From Incurvaria masculella (lineage: Eukaryota; Arthropoda; Insecta; Lepidoptera; Incurvariidae), in NCBI GenBank assembly GCA_946894095.1, contig OX335652.1, positions 5,727,001-5,791,000 on the forward strand: 64,000 nt of DNA, given 5' to 3'. Positions 1-11,328 of the stretch are shown here, piece after piece; positions within the stretch are counted from its first letter, which is position 1; every line of letters starts with the position of its first letter. The notes below the pieces were generated by a model. It searched no databases. It was not told the origin of the DNA and saw only the letters and a list, made by a program, of their open reading frames with translations. The position numbers and the translations under genes were made by a program.

Positions 1-224
1 TTTTCGCAGCCCCGTGAAAGTTCTAAAGCCCATGGGCACAATATGTTTATAAATTGTAGCCTATGTGTTATTCTGATGTATAAGCTATATTATTGTAAAG
101 TTTCATTAAAATCCATTCAGTAGTTTTTACGTGAAAGAGTAACAAACATCCATCCATCCATCCATCCATCCATCCATCCATCCATCCATTATTACAAACA
201 TTCCCCTTTATAATATTTATTAGA
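1..224 (-). mobile_element. Helitron, 5' end, cut by window edge
   Basis: The reverse complement begins TCTAATAAATATTATAAAGG, the type of 5' terminus known for lepidopteran Helitrons, and continues through a (GGAT)n tract (149-189 on this strand). It then closely matches the start of the Helitron at 46456 until the window edge. The base outside the end is not the expected A, so the boundary may have mutated. No coding capacity is visible; this is a non-autonomous copy. Confidence 0.7.
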
Positions 225-473
225 AGATTTGCGTATATTAGACTCATTAGTACCTACACATGCATAAAGAATGAACAAGGTAAGAACTCAATTATCCTGA
301 AAACATTTTTGCCTCCGTTGTACTGTACCAAGTATGGAGTGTACAGAGTCTCTACACTCCATAGTACCAAGTGCCCGAGCGAAAGAGTAAGTCCGAAACT
401 GCGGGCATGCGCAGATCGCGCGCTAGCTCTGTCTCTTTTACTCCACTACAGAGGATCTATAAAAGAATGTATT
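225..473. other. Unassigned stretch
   Basis: It contains an 11-base repeated word (GAGTGTACAGA / TCTACACTCCA, inverted, near 336-363) and a TATAAAAG-like string near 459, directly before the tandem repeat. The 68-codon frame at 309-515 runs into that repeat and is not credible as a gene. Confidence 0.3.
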
Positions 474-928
474 AATCCTGGCGGTCCTAATAAGGATAAT
501 GGGAAACTGTTATAAAATTATTGCATTGTCATCGGTCCTTGATACGTATGCAAAGTTTCAAATTAATCAGACTTCTGGAAACTGGTGAAAATTAATCTCA
601 AAGATTCCATTAAATACATAGATACATACAACCCAAGCTAATAAAATTGTGTTAATTAATCTCAAAGATTCCATTACATACATAGATACATGCAACCCAA
701 GCTAATAAAAGCGTGTTAAAAAAAAGAATTGATTTATCCTGGCGGTCCTAATAAGGATAATGGGAAACTGTTATGAAATTATTGCATTGTCATCGGTCCT
801 TGATACGTATGCAAAGTTTCAAATTAATCAGACTTCTGGAAACTGGTGAAAATTAAGTTCAAAGATTCCGTTACATAGATACATACATAGATACAACCCA
901 AGCTAATAAAAGCGTGTTAAAAAAAGGG
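474..928. repeat. Partial tandem duplication, period about 261 bp
   Basis: The segment starting TCCTGGCGGTCCTAATAAGG (478) recurs at 739 and runs nearly unchanged to CCCAAGCTAATAAAAGCGTG. The first copy has an additional internal duplication of its 3' part (655-720). The A-rich ends and GATACATA microsatellite suggest the 3' end of an interspersed element, but I cannot name it. Confidence 0.7.
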
Positions 929-1117
929 GGAGATTATCAATTCGTCGGATTTATTTTTAATGGAAGACATGTGACATATTCAAAGCATACATTTTGAGAA
1001 TGATACCTTTAATTTTAAGGCTGTGGCCTATGTTGTCTTATTTATCGTTTGATGTTTTTCATTATTTCACGAGATTTAAGTGCACATTACAAGCTGACCA
1101 TTTCTTCAATGTTTTAT

Positions 1118-1233
1118 TTTAATTATACCGTTTTCACATTATCCCTATACAACACATTTCCGAAGGAATAAGGTCTTTAATTATACCGTTTTCACATTAT
1201 CCCTATACAACACATTTCCGAAGGAATAAGGTC
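1118..1233. repeat. Two-copy tandem repeat, 58-bp unit
   Basis: TTTAATTATACCGTTTTCAC...GAATAAGGTC occurs at 1118-1175 and again at 1176-1233 with no difference that I can see. The unit's end (ACACATTTCCGAAGGAATAAGGT) is the body of the tRNA-derived SINE that continues at 1234, so the duplication arose at the edge of a SINE remnant. Confidence 0.9.
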
Positions 1234-1300
1234 ATATGCCAGGACCTTCCCTTTATGAGCACTGCTACACGGACAACTTTTCATTGCCGCTTTAACCATA
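1234..1300 (-). mobile_element. SINE fragment (tRNA-derived family)
   Basis: CATGCCAGGACCTTCCCTTT-like sequence followed by ATTGCCGCTT matches the internal body of the full SINEs at 5157-5567 and 42844-43312. Only about 70 bases survive. Confidence 0.7.
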
Positions 1301-1355
1301 GTTAGGTATTTCATATTTTCATGGCGTTATAGCAGAAATAGCTACGGATGTAAGC

Positions 1356-1472
1356 GGATGTAAACACGTCACTTTGTGTGTACAGTATGGAAGGAACTCT
1401 ATGCGGATCACTAAAAGTGACGTGTTTGAACATTGATTAACTCAGCCGTCTCTTCGTGCAACCGGGGCTTAA
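1356..1472 (+). mobile_element. Small MITE-like repeat, copy 1
   Basis: ACACGTCACTTTGTGTG...AACCGGGGCTTAA is matched in reverse complement at 53592-53757 and in part at 55272-55374. The longest copy ends in imperfectly inverted TTAGGGCCGAGTGCACGAA and TCGAGCAATCGGGGCTTAA. This copy lacks the first part. Confidence 0.6.
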
Positions 1473-2120
1473 GCTGCCTGTCGATTAGGCGCGGCAGCCG
1501 AGCACGCACGTTAAATCTGCCGCGGTCAAAAATGCGCGTCTATTAGTATCGAGCACGAACCAACTATTCAATCAACGAGGTGTCTCCGAAGGATGTATAA
1601 CTTTAAAATTGCTTGACTTTGAGCCACGCGCTGCGCCCTTTCCCTCAGACTTGGGCCAACGCAGCGACACCCACCATGGTCGTAATGGGTATGTGCAAAC
1701 GTTGGTAACAGAGGTCTCGCTACGAGTAAATCGCACTTCTCGCTTTGTTTTCTGTTCTGAGGTCTCGGTTAGATGCAGCAGCCGCGCGACCCGACCGATC
1801 CAGTGTTGGCAGGCGTGTTCGAGCACGGCGGGGTTCGTGTTTGCTGGTGTTTGCTCGCGCGCTCCATTACGCGCGGCTGCCGCGCGACCCAATGTTCGAG
1901 GTGATTTGATTGTTGGCCGCGCCAAATCGACACGCACCTTTAAAAGTCGTTGCCAAATTGTTGAATACTTGACAAAAACACTGGTTATTTTGTGGTCTCT
2001 GGAACAAACAAGACAAAATATAACTGTACTATTTTTTACAAATATTGGAAATCTATTGAATCTGCAAAAAAAAAAAAAAACAATGGATGTAATGGTACTT
2101 TTTAATAAACACACGTAAGA
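1473..2120. other. GC-rich block with overlapping antisense open frames
   Basis: From 1473 to about 1960 the DNA is clearly richer in GC and CpG than its surroundings, then it falls into an A-rich tail with a 15-A run near 2067. Long frames are open on both strands (169 codons at 1609-2118 plus, 186 codons at 1572-2132 minus). Neither shows a motif I recognise. The plus frame ends in low-complexity lysine codons from the A run. The openness is probably a by-product of base composition. Confidence 0.25.
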
Positions 2121-2289
2121 GTTAGCAATCAAAATAACCGCATTACTGTTCTTTTTTTATTTATTTTATATTTTCATAATTTTGCTTACGCTTTTATTAA
2201 GTCTCAAAGAAGTTTAGTGTTATTTAATTATATTTATGACTTTGTACTTGCGGTCACCTTCATATCTTAAATTGTACATTCCTTACGCC

Positions 2290-2405
2290 CGTTTTCACCA
2301 CCTCCACTGAAATCTGAAAATTATCTTTCGGTTACACCGTGTAAATTGCATAAATTTATCCTAAAGCTACGTATCGGATTTCAGGCATCCGGAGGTAGTG
2401 AAACC
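2290..2405. repeat. Short inverted-repeat element
   Basis: GTTTTCACCACCTCC...TGAAATC on the left is answered by GATTTCAGGCATCCGGAGGTAGTGAAAC on the right, an imperfect stem of about 30 bp around a 50-bp loop. The shape fits a minimal MITE; no target duplication is obvious. Confidence 0.45.
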
Positions 2406-3090
2406 ATTTCGTAAATAATTACCCTCTCTAGCCAGCATGAAACATGGTGCATCTCATATTCAGTAAATCATCTATCAGTCTTTGAAGTGCAGGATGCTAT
2501 AGGTATTGACCTCTTCCGACAGAGTAATAACGCATCAAAGCAGATTGCCTGTAAGCTGAAGCAACTGCACAAAGGATTTTCACGGTGATTTTCTCCTAGA
2601 AATTGGCATTTTTCCACATGAATGCAGCCTGTCTAGACTGTTGGGGGCCATTATCTTTTATCTGCACGGTCAGTAGTAACCAATAACTATTCATTTAACA
2701 TAGATAATGGAGACATTTTATTTTGGTATTTTTCCAATAAGCACTTTGTATTTAAAATTATTGATGTTAGATAGGATGGAAGGTTTTCTTTGAAACGTTG
2801 AAACAGGTGACAATTGGAACAATAGGAAAATACTATTTTACTTCTTAAAAAAATATCATTAATCAGTACTGAACAAATACGATGTATTTTTTTTGAAAAC
2901 CCTCACCCATCTCATTAAATAAAAAATTTTCGACACAGCTAAAAAAATACTTTTTTGTTATGTTTTTAATATTAAATTTGGATCAAAGTTGAAGCACAAT
3001 ACCGTTCACGTCATTTGTTAGGGGGCGAACGCTTACCCTGCCTGGATATCTCTCGAAGACTGCACCGGATAAGTATTTTTAAGATAAACA
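2406..3090. other. AT-rich stretch, nothing recognised
   Basis: I saw no repeat match, motif or credible frame here. Poly(A)/poly(T) runs are common between 2840 and 2970. Confidence 0.4.
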
Positions 3091-3280
3091 TTATTTTATG
3101 TTTAGCGCGGCACATGGCACACGCGAGAGTCTCATAAAAAAGGCGCCCGATGAGTTGTATTATGAGGGTAAAACTTTGGCAGGTAGTCGATTTCATAGTT
3201 TGCCGACACTGTAGATTAAAGATCGAGAGGATCGGTGGGTTCTGGGTTTTTGGGTATGTCGACAGTGAATGGGTGCATTC
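3091..3280 (-). pseudogene. Decayed LINE reverse-transcriptase C-terminus
   Basis: On the minus strand one frame reads through HRSSRSLIYSVGKL, then a stop in place of an expected Trp, then NRLPAKVLPS, another stop and a short tail. The pattern R-S-[SF]-x5-VGKxWNxLPxxVFPS is the usual C-terminal end of Jockey-type non-LTR retrotransposon ORF2 proteins; a better preserved relative lies at 62854-63018. Two in-frame stops show it is dead. The identification is by motif only. Confidence 0.6.
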
Positions 3281-4934
3281 CCTGCCTGTTCGCCGTTGTG
3301 CGGTGGTAGCGGATCTGACTAGAAGGGGCTTGCTATCCTCGGCGCTTACTGTGGTTTTTGTCGGTGTCTTTTTGCTTATCGCAAGCTCAAGCATGATTGT
3401 GCGGGATCAAATTCAAACAAAGCTTACGGAGAAAGACGCTAGGTTATGCTTCGTCAGTTCGCTAGAACCTCTCGGAAAAACCGGTTCTTAAAAGAATTAA
3501 TGATTTAATGTTCCATTTTCCAAATTATCAATAAATAACTTGCCAGTGTTAAGCAAATTGGTAAATGATATCCCAATTTATTTTTGCACGATCCTCGTGA
3601 AAGCTCAGTTTGATTGCATTACAGCACAAACAAAGAAAAAAAATAGAACTTACATGTACTAAATGACTCATGTCGTGGTGTCTTGTAACCTCTATGGGCA
3701 TAACAAAATATAATATCCTTACACTCGATAAAAAACTTCTTTCTTAAATCAATAAGCCTTGAGAAATGTTCGGAGCTCAATTTCGTTCTGCCAATACAGG
3801 CCTCTCCGATAGCTCAGTCCTTTGTGCAAAGATGGAAACGAAAAGCCCAAAAGGTAAATCGAATTATACTTTGGGGTCAAATATTGGTAAGCCAATCGAG
3901 TGGGAAATGTAGCGCAAGCAATAGAACTTGTTTACTGGGTCGTATATTTACGTAAAAATAGCTGTCTGTACGACATATGTACACAACAAACGACAGTGGT
4001 TGTTAGTAAAAATCCGGATTTACAGATTTTTACTTTAGTTTACATAAATAAAAATTAAGAAAGTAATGAACTAATCTAGTGGGTTTTATATGGCATAAAA
4101 TCCTCCCATGAAAGAATATTATAGGTGGGCTGAGGAGCAGGCTCGGTTGGTAGTTTGGATCTGGAACCGAAAGAATGCATGTAAAAATATAAATAATAAC
4201 TGTTATAATCATTCATAATCTTGCCCCCATGACAGAATTTAAGAGCTGAGCAACCTAAGTTGCTAGGAGCTAGTATGAAACTGTTCGGAGGTGCGAGAAG
4301 AACACATCAAATTCTCTATTGATTCAGATGCCATATCAGAAGTCCTCCTTTATGACCTTCTTGTACTAGCCAAATCGCAAAGTTAGACGAGGCACCCCAA
4401 GTTAACTAACTAAGTCTAACGATTAGAAGTATCGTTCTTACAATATATGATTCCTTGTCTAGGAATCAACCTATTTTAGTTAATGTATGTTTCCTTTTTC
4501 TATACAAAATACATTGCGGAAACGGTGTCTATTTCCGAACTTTTTTGACTAAATGTAGAAATCTAAAAGCAAATGGAATTTTTTGTTTATGCATATATGC
4601 TGTTTTTGCTTATATCTAGAAATCGAATTACTTTCAGATTTCTAATGAGAAAAATCAACTTTTTTATTATTGATTATTATTTAAATAAATGATGGAATCA
4701 AAAAATATTTACAATCCATTATCAGTTCTATTTGGATTTGCTGAAGCGTTTCACTACATATTATTACATTTGTTAAAAGGTGGATTTGTATGGCGCGAGT
4801 AGTTGGCTAGTCCTAGCGTCTTAAATCAATACATTATTTTATGAATTCATAAATCAACCAGGCTTCATTAAACTTGATGGAAGATCAGTTTTTAATTGCC
4901 TTTCGATCATATTTTTATGTAATGAAATTTCGAT
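3281..4934. other. Unassigned, mostly AT-rich
   Basis: No convincing frame, tRNA or repeat match was found over 1.65 kb. The open frame 3150-3491 plus is the antisense shadow of the LINE remnant and runs out in non-repetitive DNA. Confidence 0.4.
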
Positions 4935-4939
4935 TTCGG

Positions 4940-5062
4940 TATTAGCCGGATTAACCCTAAAACTTAGTAGGGGAACCGGAACTACAGTGTTACATTCCAC
5001 CATGTTCAACTCAGAAAGAGAAAATAAATGTTGCATGAACGGGCGGCGCAGCGGGGGGACAC
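4940..5062 (-). mobile_element. Diverged SINE fragment
   Basis: GATTAACCCTAAAACTTAGTAGGGGA...CTACAGTGTTACAT...CAACTCAGAAAGAGAAA aligns, with many differences, to the SINE body at 5380-5490. It is an older piece of the same family lying just beside a younger full copy. Confidence 0.5.
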
Positions 5063-5156
5063 AACCCATAACTTCTAAGCATGAGGAGTAAAACCTCGCG
5101 CCTTTGAACGCAATCGAGCCGCAATTTTTTATCAACAAAAGTGATAAAGAAAATAC

Positions 5157-5567
5157 TTTTTTTTTATGCGACTTGACATGGATGGCTAATACCACATAAC
5201 TACCTTTATGATATTAGCCCAATACACCACATTCCCGAAGGAATTAGGTGCCATGACAGGACCTTCCCTTTATGAGCACGGCTACATTGAACTGGGTGGA
5301 AAACATGGACAATTTTTCATTGCCGCTTTGACCACCTACCTTTTCATCCAATGCGATGGTACCAACCCGGGCGGGCTTAAACCCTACCACCTAGTAGGGG
5401 AAGGGGACCTACAGTTTTACATGGATTCCGAACCATGGAGCAGCTCGCATTCGTGACGAAATGCACTTGTCGAACTCGAAAGGAGAAAGACAGTGGTGCA
5501 AGTCGGAATTGAACCCAGGCCTCTGGTACGCTAGGCCAGTCCCTGCGCCACTAGGCTACGAGCCGCT
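5157..5567 (-). mobile_element. tRNA-derived SINE, full length (subfamily A)
   Basis: On the minus strand the head reads GGCTCGTAGCCTAGTGGCGC, an RNA polymerase III A-box-like string. About 30 bases on comes GGTTCAATTCC, which matches the B box. The roughly 330-bp body then runs to an A-rich 3' tail (poly(T) at 5157-5165 on this strand). Further copies lie at 42844-43312 and 59479-59884. SINEs have no genes and depend on LINE enzymes. The apparent 82- and 83-codon frames here are SINE sequence. Confidence 0.85.
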
Positions 5568-7310
5568 TGATTTAGGTATACTAATAATTCTTTACATCCT
5601 GTTTTACCCATGTAACTCTTTGACCATTGAAAATAACACCACTAATTTATGCTTCCATACACATAATTCCTTAACGACAATAATTTTCCTCGATATAAAA
5701 TATATTCGGTAAAGTCAGGGAATAATGACTGCCCGTTCAGCTCACTTTTCCATGGACTTTTCGGTATTCAAGCATCTATATACTAAGAGACACTCTGTTA
5801 CTGAATAAGGTTTTGTTATTTTTATATTTTGAAGTCACCGTTAAGTCCGGTGCTGTTGAGAGAATATTCTGCTACAAAACCTGTCTAGGTTAGCGGAACG
5901 GCAGCACACACTTTGTCTCTAGAAGAAGCAGTTAAAAATTATAGTTTGTAATTGTTGAATGCTGAAGACTATTAATAGAGCAAAATTATTTTATTCCCCT
6001 TTGAAATTAAAAATTAAATCCCAATGGTATGGTAATGGTAATAGTATCAACCCGGGCGAGATTGACCCTACCACTTAGTAACACTTCAGTTTTTTAACAA
6101 GCTCAACAATTCATCCTCAACTAAGTACCTACGTATCTCCTTGGACTCGATCATGTCGTGCTTTTTCTAATGCCGGAATTCGGATAGCCTTCAACTCCGA
6201 AACGATGTAGGCTCTCTTTGTGTGCCCTATCATCTGTACTGCAAATAATGCTCTTCGGAGCTGCATTACGTTTTCCTATTTCCTTTGTCCTTAGATTCTA
6301 CCACCTTCGGTTTCAGGATTTAAATTTTGGGTGGGTTACGGATTTCATTTTAAAAAAATCGATTAATTTTTGTTTGCCGAGTCGACAATCTGAGTATCAC
6401 GCCCCATCGTTTTGAGGGGAATGGCCCGCTGGCTCCTTTGGATCCGGCCTCCTACCATTACTCAACACTCAAAAGAGAGGAAATTAGAACATCATCCACA
6501 TTCCTTCTATAAGAACCAATTGATCCTGTAGATCGCTATTAGGTCTACACAAAGTGGAATCATTCGTACCGGTCTTAATTTTAAAAATATGTTTCTATCT
6601 GTTCTGGCAGGAGCTATAAGAAAATATATAACAAATGTTTTAAAGATGATCAAAGAAAGATATCATCAGATTGATCCTGCTGGAGTTTATAATTATGTAT
6701 TAACTGTGGAATCTTCTGAACGTACTGTGAAGAAGTACCCGCACGGTCGGTATAGTTTTGGCAGCGGCCAAAACAGTTTGAAAGCCACGGGCTTCGATGG
6801 CGTACGTTACGTGTTACGTTTTATATTAAAGATATCTCAAAAAGTTCAATTATATTTTTTGGAACATTGTAATCAGTTTCGTTATTCCTACGACTGATCC
6901 GTTTAATAAACGGAAATCTAAAGTGCTATAAACAGGCTCATTCTAAGCAGGTATGAGGCATCGATGGAGCATATAAACAAAGAAGCTCGCGGGCACTTCC
7001 GCTCGCTAGGTTTACTTCCGGGCCTTTTGTGAAGAAACAATGTGCTTTAGCCACTGCAATATTGTGTCACGAATAAAAAGCACATTTACTGCACTACATA
7101 AAATAAGCAGTATAACTGAAACTTTAAGTTTTCTCGCGCAGTGAGTCGTGCATGAATATTTGTAGTGTATTATGAATGACTGTTTCAGCACGTTTAATAT
7201 TCATCACACCATGATTTTATTACTGGTATTGTTGGAACTTACGGAACCGGAACATCGACAAATACTTTTTACAGCAACGGTGTAAACTTAAGAACACATT
7301 TTATAGATCT
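5568..7310. other. Unassigned stretch with one SINE scrap
   Basis: A short SINE scrap (GTATCAACCCGGGCGAGATTG... near 6043-6085) is the only recognisable item. The 102-codon plus frame at 6589-6897 has ordinary composition and no motif I know. It could be a chance frame. Confidence 0.35.
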
Positions 7311-7880
7311 TTAGGTGGGCTTTCCCGCTTAACTCCCCATATAAATTTGGAAAGAAGTTCATGAGCATTTTTTGTCAGAGATTGAATATTATACTCAAAA
7401 CAGATTTATTTATTTAAATTAGATATCAGTTTATCATTGGCATTTAAAAATGGTGTTTTAAAATGCAGATAATGTGCAAAGTGTATGATTTGGTAAGATT
7501 TACGAACATTTTAAATACAAAACGACTTATAGCTAAAGGAAACCACGACTGCTGTAGGCAAAAATCTACCAAAATCCAAATTGTTTTTAAATATATTGAT
7601 AAAGTAAACTATGTCTGATGACTAATCTTTTTAAGATGTTCTTATTTTATCGTTGAGTAATCCACCTTCAAAGTTATTGTATAAAACGCGCGAAAAATTC
7701 GAAGTTTCGGACCTTATAACTTAGAAACCAAACACAATGGTACAATGCCACCGGTCATCAGACATCTAGTTCGATCAAATAAAGCAATTTTGAGCAAAAT
7801 TTGGGATCTCTGATAATAAATATGGGCATGATCTTCTTTCCACGTTTGTATGGGGAGTCGAGCGGGAAGGCCCACCTTAA
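7311..7880. mobile_element. TTAA-ended MITE with inverted arms, copy 1
   Basis: The left end TTAGGTGGGCTTTCCCGCTT and the right end GGAAGGCCCACCTTAA are inverted copies, and homology continues inward over CCCCATA and GGAAAGAAG. The right half, read in reverse, closely matches the element at 61354-61904; the left end repeats the same terminal arm. TTAA at the right end (TTTA at the left) is compatible with a piggyBac-type target, but no transposase is present. Confidence 0.7.
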
Positions 7881-8653
7881 GGTTTCCGAATAAAAAACAT
7901 TAAAAGTGTCATAATTCCTGTATATCCTTCGTTGAAATCACTATATCCTGTAAATCCTTTATCTATGGGGTCAGCAACCCGTGCAATGCACTGCCGAGGT
8001 GATTCCTCGAAAGCATTTTCGTGGCATAATGTGATGTACGTCTCAAAATACTTTACTACGAATGAAATAGTTAAAAACCTAAAATATGTTCGATTTACTA
8101 GTGTTTCAATAAGTTAAATATTGTAGTGCTATAAGATTGGTTGATCTTACATGTTTATAAAAAAAAGTAGAAATAGTATTCAAAATACGATACAATACAA
8201 CAATGTAAACAAAAGTATCGTCCAACCTCCGTTTCAAATTACTTTTAAAATATGTATACCACAAGTCATGAATCACAGAGCGATTTTTGTCTTCTATATA
8301 GCCTATTTGCAAAACGCTTCGAACAGTTTACTAAAACGGTATTAAATCCAGAAATATTGAGTTAATTTTGTATTTTCCTTCAACATTTGTAGGTATCTTC
8401 AAATTCAAAGTGCATTTAATGTATAGAGGAATGTGATCATATATTATGCATTTGATTGTTATATCAACAGATTAGTAATCCATAGAGCATTATACAAAAA
8501 ATATTTCGACGAATGGAGAACTTCCTCCTTTTTTTTGAAGTCGGTTAAAGACAAATTACCTGAGTCCATGGTTCACTACTTTATCGAAGAGACTCCCATG
8601 AACCTAGAAATAGCAAAAAAATCATGAAAAATATATTATTGAATTATTTTCAA
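7881..8653. other. Unassigned AT-rich stretch
   Basis: Several 60-70 codon frames are open on both strands but are AT-driven and overlap each other. No motif was recognised. Confidence 0.4.
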
Positions 8654-8946
8654 ACCTTACACACCACATGGAAACTAGGTGCCATGCCAGGACCTTCCTT
8701 ATATTGCTCGGCTACATTGAACTGGATGGAAAACAGGGACATTTTCATTGCTGCATCGACCGTCTTTCATTCAACGCGATGGTACCAACGCGGGCGCGAA
8801 TAACCCTACCACCAAGTGAGTATGGAAGGGGACCTATAGTTTTACGTGGAATCCGAAACACGGCTAGCCTTATCGGTTCACAAATTCAAAAATGGTCACC
8901 CATCCAGAACCCAACCGCGCTCAGAGGAGCTTCACCAAGCGCCTAT
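8654..8946 (-). mobile_element. tRNA-derived SINE, 5'-truncated (subfamily B body)
   Basis: ACTAGGTGCCATGCCAGGAC...GATGGTACCAACGCGGGC...CCTATAGTTTTACGTGGA...ACCCATCCAGAACCCAA matches the SINE body. The 3'-proximal GGTCACCCATCCAGAACCCAA segment distinguishes this subfamily, shared with 19617-19972, 21671-22024 and 52248-52577. The tRNA head is missing. Confidence 0.75.
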
Positions 8947-9034
8947 GCATTCGGATTTGTCATATTTTAACATTGGCCAGTTCAGCAAAACAAAACACAG
9001 CGAAGAAGAACTGGAAAGAAATTCCGCTGTTTTT
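8947..9034 (-). repeat. Split repeat, left piece
   Basis: TCGGATTTGTCATATTTTAA...GAACTGGAAAGAAATTCCGCTGTTTTTTT is the reverse complement of 41250-41345. There it is directly joined to the sequence that here lies 1.87 kb further on, at 10900-11328. This piece and that one are therefore one repeat, interrupted. Confidence 0.75.
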
Positions 9035-9668
9035 TTAACCGACTTCGAAAAAAAGGAGGAGGTTCTCAATTCGACGGAATCTTTTTTTTTTTTATTTTTT
9101 TTTTATGTATGTTCACCGATTACTCGAAGACCCCTGAACCGATTTTAAAAATTATTTTTTTGTTCGAAAGGGTATACTTTCTAGTTGGTCCCATTTTTTT
9201 TAATAAAAATCGGTTCAGTAGTTTGGTACTTAAATACAACAAACATCGAATTTCTTAAGCCCGCGAACCCAGAAATGTGATTTTTTAGTTACAGTAGCTT
9301 TCTTTAAGGGTGAGATTGCTCAGTATGAGAGGTTTTTTTTTAATTCAACTGTTGGGGGTATTGAAGGGGATAAAAGAGGGCAAATTGTACACATTTCTAT
9401 CTCTAGAGCCGCTGAACCAAGAAATGTCAGAGTAGGTTTTGTTTGAGATGGGAATGTTTGCGATGAGAATATTTTTAAAAATTCTACTATTAGGGGGTAA
9501 AACAGGTCAAAATGAACACATTTAGGTGAAAACCACTCATGTTGAGATCTCCGAAACCAATTATCCTAGAAACTTAAAATTTTCAGTGACTTCTTTTTAC
9601 GACGAAAAGGCTCGCTTGTGATTTTACAAAATTCAACTGTTAAGGGGATACACGAGACCGATATGTAC
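9035..9668. repeat. AACCGACTTC-type interspersed repeat
   Basis: AACCGACTTCGAAAAAAAGGAGGAGGTTCTCAATTCGACGG, a T-rich run, then TATGTATGTTCACCGATTACTCG and further units on evaluating GAACCGATTTT. I know this arrangement as a common lepidopteran repeat but cannot assign its class. It sits inside the 1.87-kb block that interrupts the split repeat. Confidence 0.5.
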
Positions 9669-9734
9669 ACATTTTCGCATGATCTTCTTTCCAATTTGTA
9701 TGTGAAGTTGAGCAGGATGGCTCGCCCACCTTGA
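9669..9734 (-). mobile_element. MITE arm (same family as 7311-7880)
   Basis: GCATGATCTTCTTTCCAATTTGTATGTGAAGTTGAGCAGG...CCCACCTTGAG matches the right terminal arm of the TTAA-ended MITE. Only this arm is present. Confidence 0.6.
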
Positions 9735-9767
9735 GTCAAAAAGTTACGCCACCACTAAAAAGCAAAA

Positions 9768-10896
9768 AATAAAATATTTTTAAATAAAAAAAGGACCGCC
9801 TTAAAAAAAACCGGAACTAAAAAGCAAACAATAATTGGTTACTTTTAATTAATGTACGACAAGCTATTTTAATACTAACTGATTATGTACAATTTCTTAA
9901 TTTTTAATCATCTTTTGAAGTCGGTGCCTTGGGTAGACGTTCTATAAGGGCTGTAAGTAGTTAGATTAATATTACCTATGGCTAAGAAAGAAATATAAGT
10001 AGCTACTTACATTAACCTACTTAAAGGAAAAAACACAAAATCAAAAATTTAATAAACAAACAGGTCGGAAAAACGTATGTAAGTAGGTATTTAGGCAAGT
10101 ACTTTGTAATTTAAATATTCCTTATAACTTAAAATAAATACCTAACACAGTAAAAACTAAATATTTACAAGAAAACCCTACAAACTGAACAAACAAACCA
10201 ATATAAAAACAATGACCACTTATGTATATGGTAAATATTTAGGTAGGTGTAGCTTGTACTTTTTATTCTGCCTAAATACCTACATAACCCAAAACAAAAA
10301 AAATACAAATATAAAAAAGAACAGAAAACTATTGGTAGCGACTTTGAGGTGTCTGCTCTGAACTACGTGTCAAAACGAGTGTGCGGTTAGTAGGTACATA
10401 TCTCACCAATTTCGGCAGAAATCGTTTCGTTCAGACAACGATGTCGTAGGAAGCACCAACCCACAGAGCAGCGAATTAACTTACCTATTCCTTCACCAGT
10501 GCGCGCCTTTATAAAGCCGAAAGTACTGATAATCGTTAAAACCCAATTTCAGTACGCTGCGCTGCTGTATCGATATCAGCTTGCACGTAAACCAACGCTA
10601 AGGGCATCTCCAGGTTGAATGCTCTGTGGACCAATCATTGCTGACTCAGGTTGTCTACGCTCTCGTAGACTTCGGGTGTGTTCGGCTGAAATTGTGTCTG
10701 TTCGGTCAACGGCGTGCGGAGTGAACTCTACCCAAGGCACCGACTTCAAAAGATGATTAAAAATTAAGAAATTGTACATAATTAGTTAGTATTAAAATAA
10801 CTTGTCGTACATTAATTAAAAGTAACCAATTATATTTTGCTTTTTAGTTCCGGTTTTTTTGAAGGCGGTCCTTTTTTTATTTAAAAATATATTATT
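9768..10896. mobile_element. DNA element with about 175-bp terminal inverted repeats
   Basis: The left arm (9768-9946), which includes AAAGGACCGCC, ACCGGAACTAAAAAGCAAA and TTTTGAAGTCGGTGCCTTGG, recurs inverted and nearly unchanged at 10720-10896. The 775-bp interior is AT-rich on the left and more GC-rich on the right. The open 67-codon minus frame at 10576-10779 is partly arm sequence and shows no transposase motif. This is a non-autonomous TIR or foldback element; the target duplication is not clear. Confidence 0.8.
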
Positions 10897-10899
10897 AAC

Positions 10900-11328
10900 T
10901 TTCACTTAGTCTAAATTTACAAAAGTGTTTGTATTTTTTTTTAACAAAAACATAGATAAAGGTCAAAATAATATGAATTCACGAACATTTACAAGTCATG
11001 CCGTATGCAAGAGTTCATGACACATTTAATTACATTTGCAAAAACTATCCCCACCAACTAACATGTTGCTAATTGGTGCAGGCCAGTCCCCACAAACAGC
11101 ACCCGTTTACGAGCATCACGCCGGGCACAGCCATTACCTCTCTCGACCATATTTTAGGGAAAGAGATAACCCGAACCAAGCGTTACCGTAAGCAAGGACC
11201 TTAAAGCGATGCACTGCTCTAGTGGCAACAAAACACTGTGAAACACTTGCAAATTAGGTTTTAATACTATTCGCTTTGTCATAAACTACTACAGTGAGCT
11301 GATCACATATAGTTACATATCCCTTTAA
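10900..11328 (-). repeat. Split repeat, right piece
   Basis: CACTTAGTCTAAATTTACAAAAGTGTTTG...GTGAGCTGATCACATA...ATATCCCTTT is an imperfect reverse complement of 40829-41242. Shared blocks include GGCCAGTCCCCACAAACAGC and ACTGTGAAACACTTGCA. No coding capacity was recognised. Confidence 0.8.

Noticed and set aside
5208..5712. 82- and 83-codon plus frames as a small gene pair
   Set aside because: The same frames recur wherever the SINE is present (43003-43390, 59569-59766) and match its body and tRNA head in antisense.
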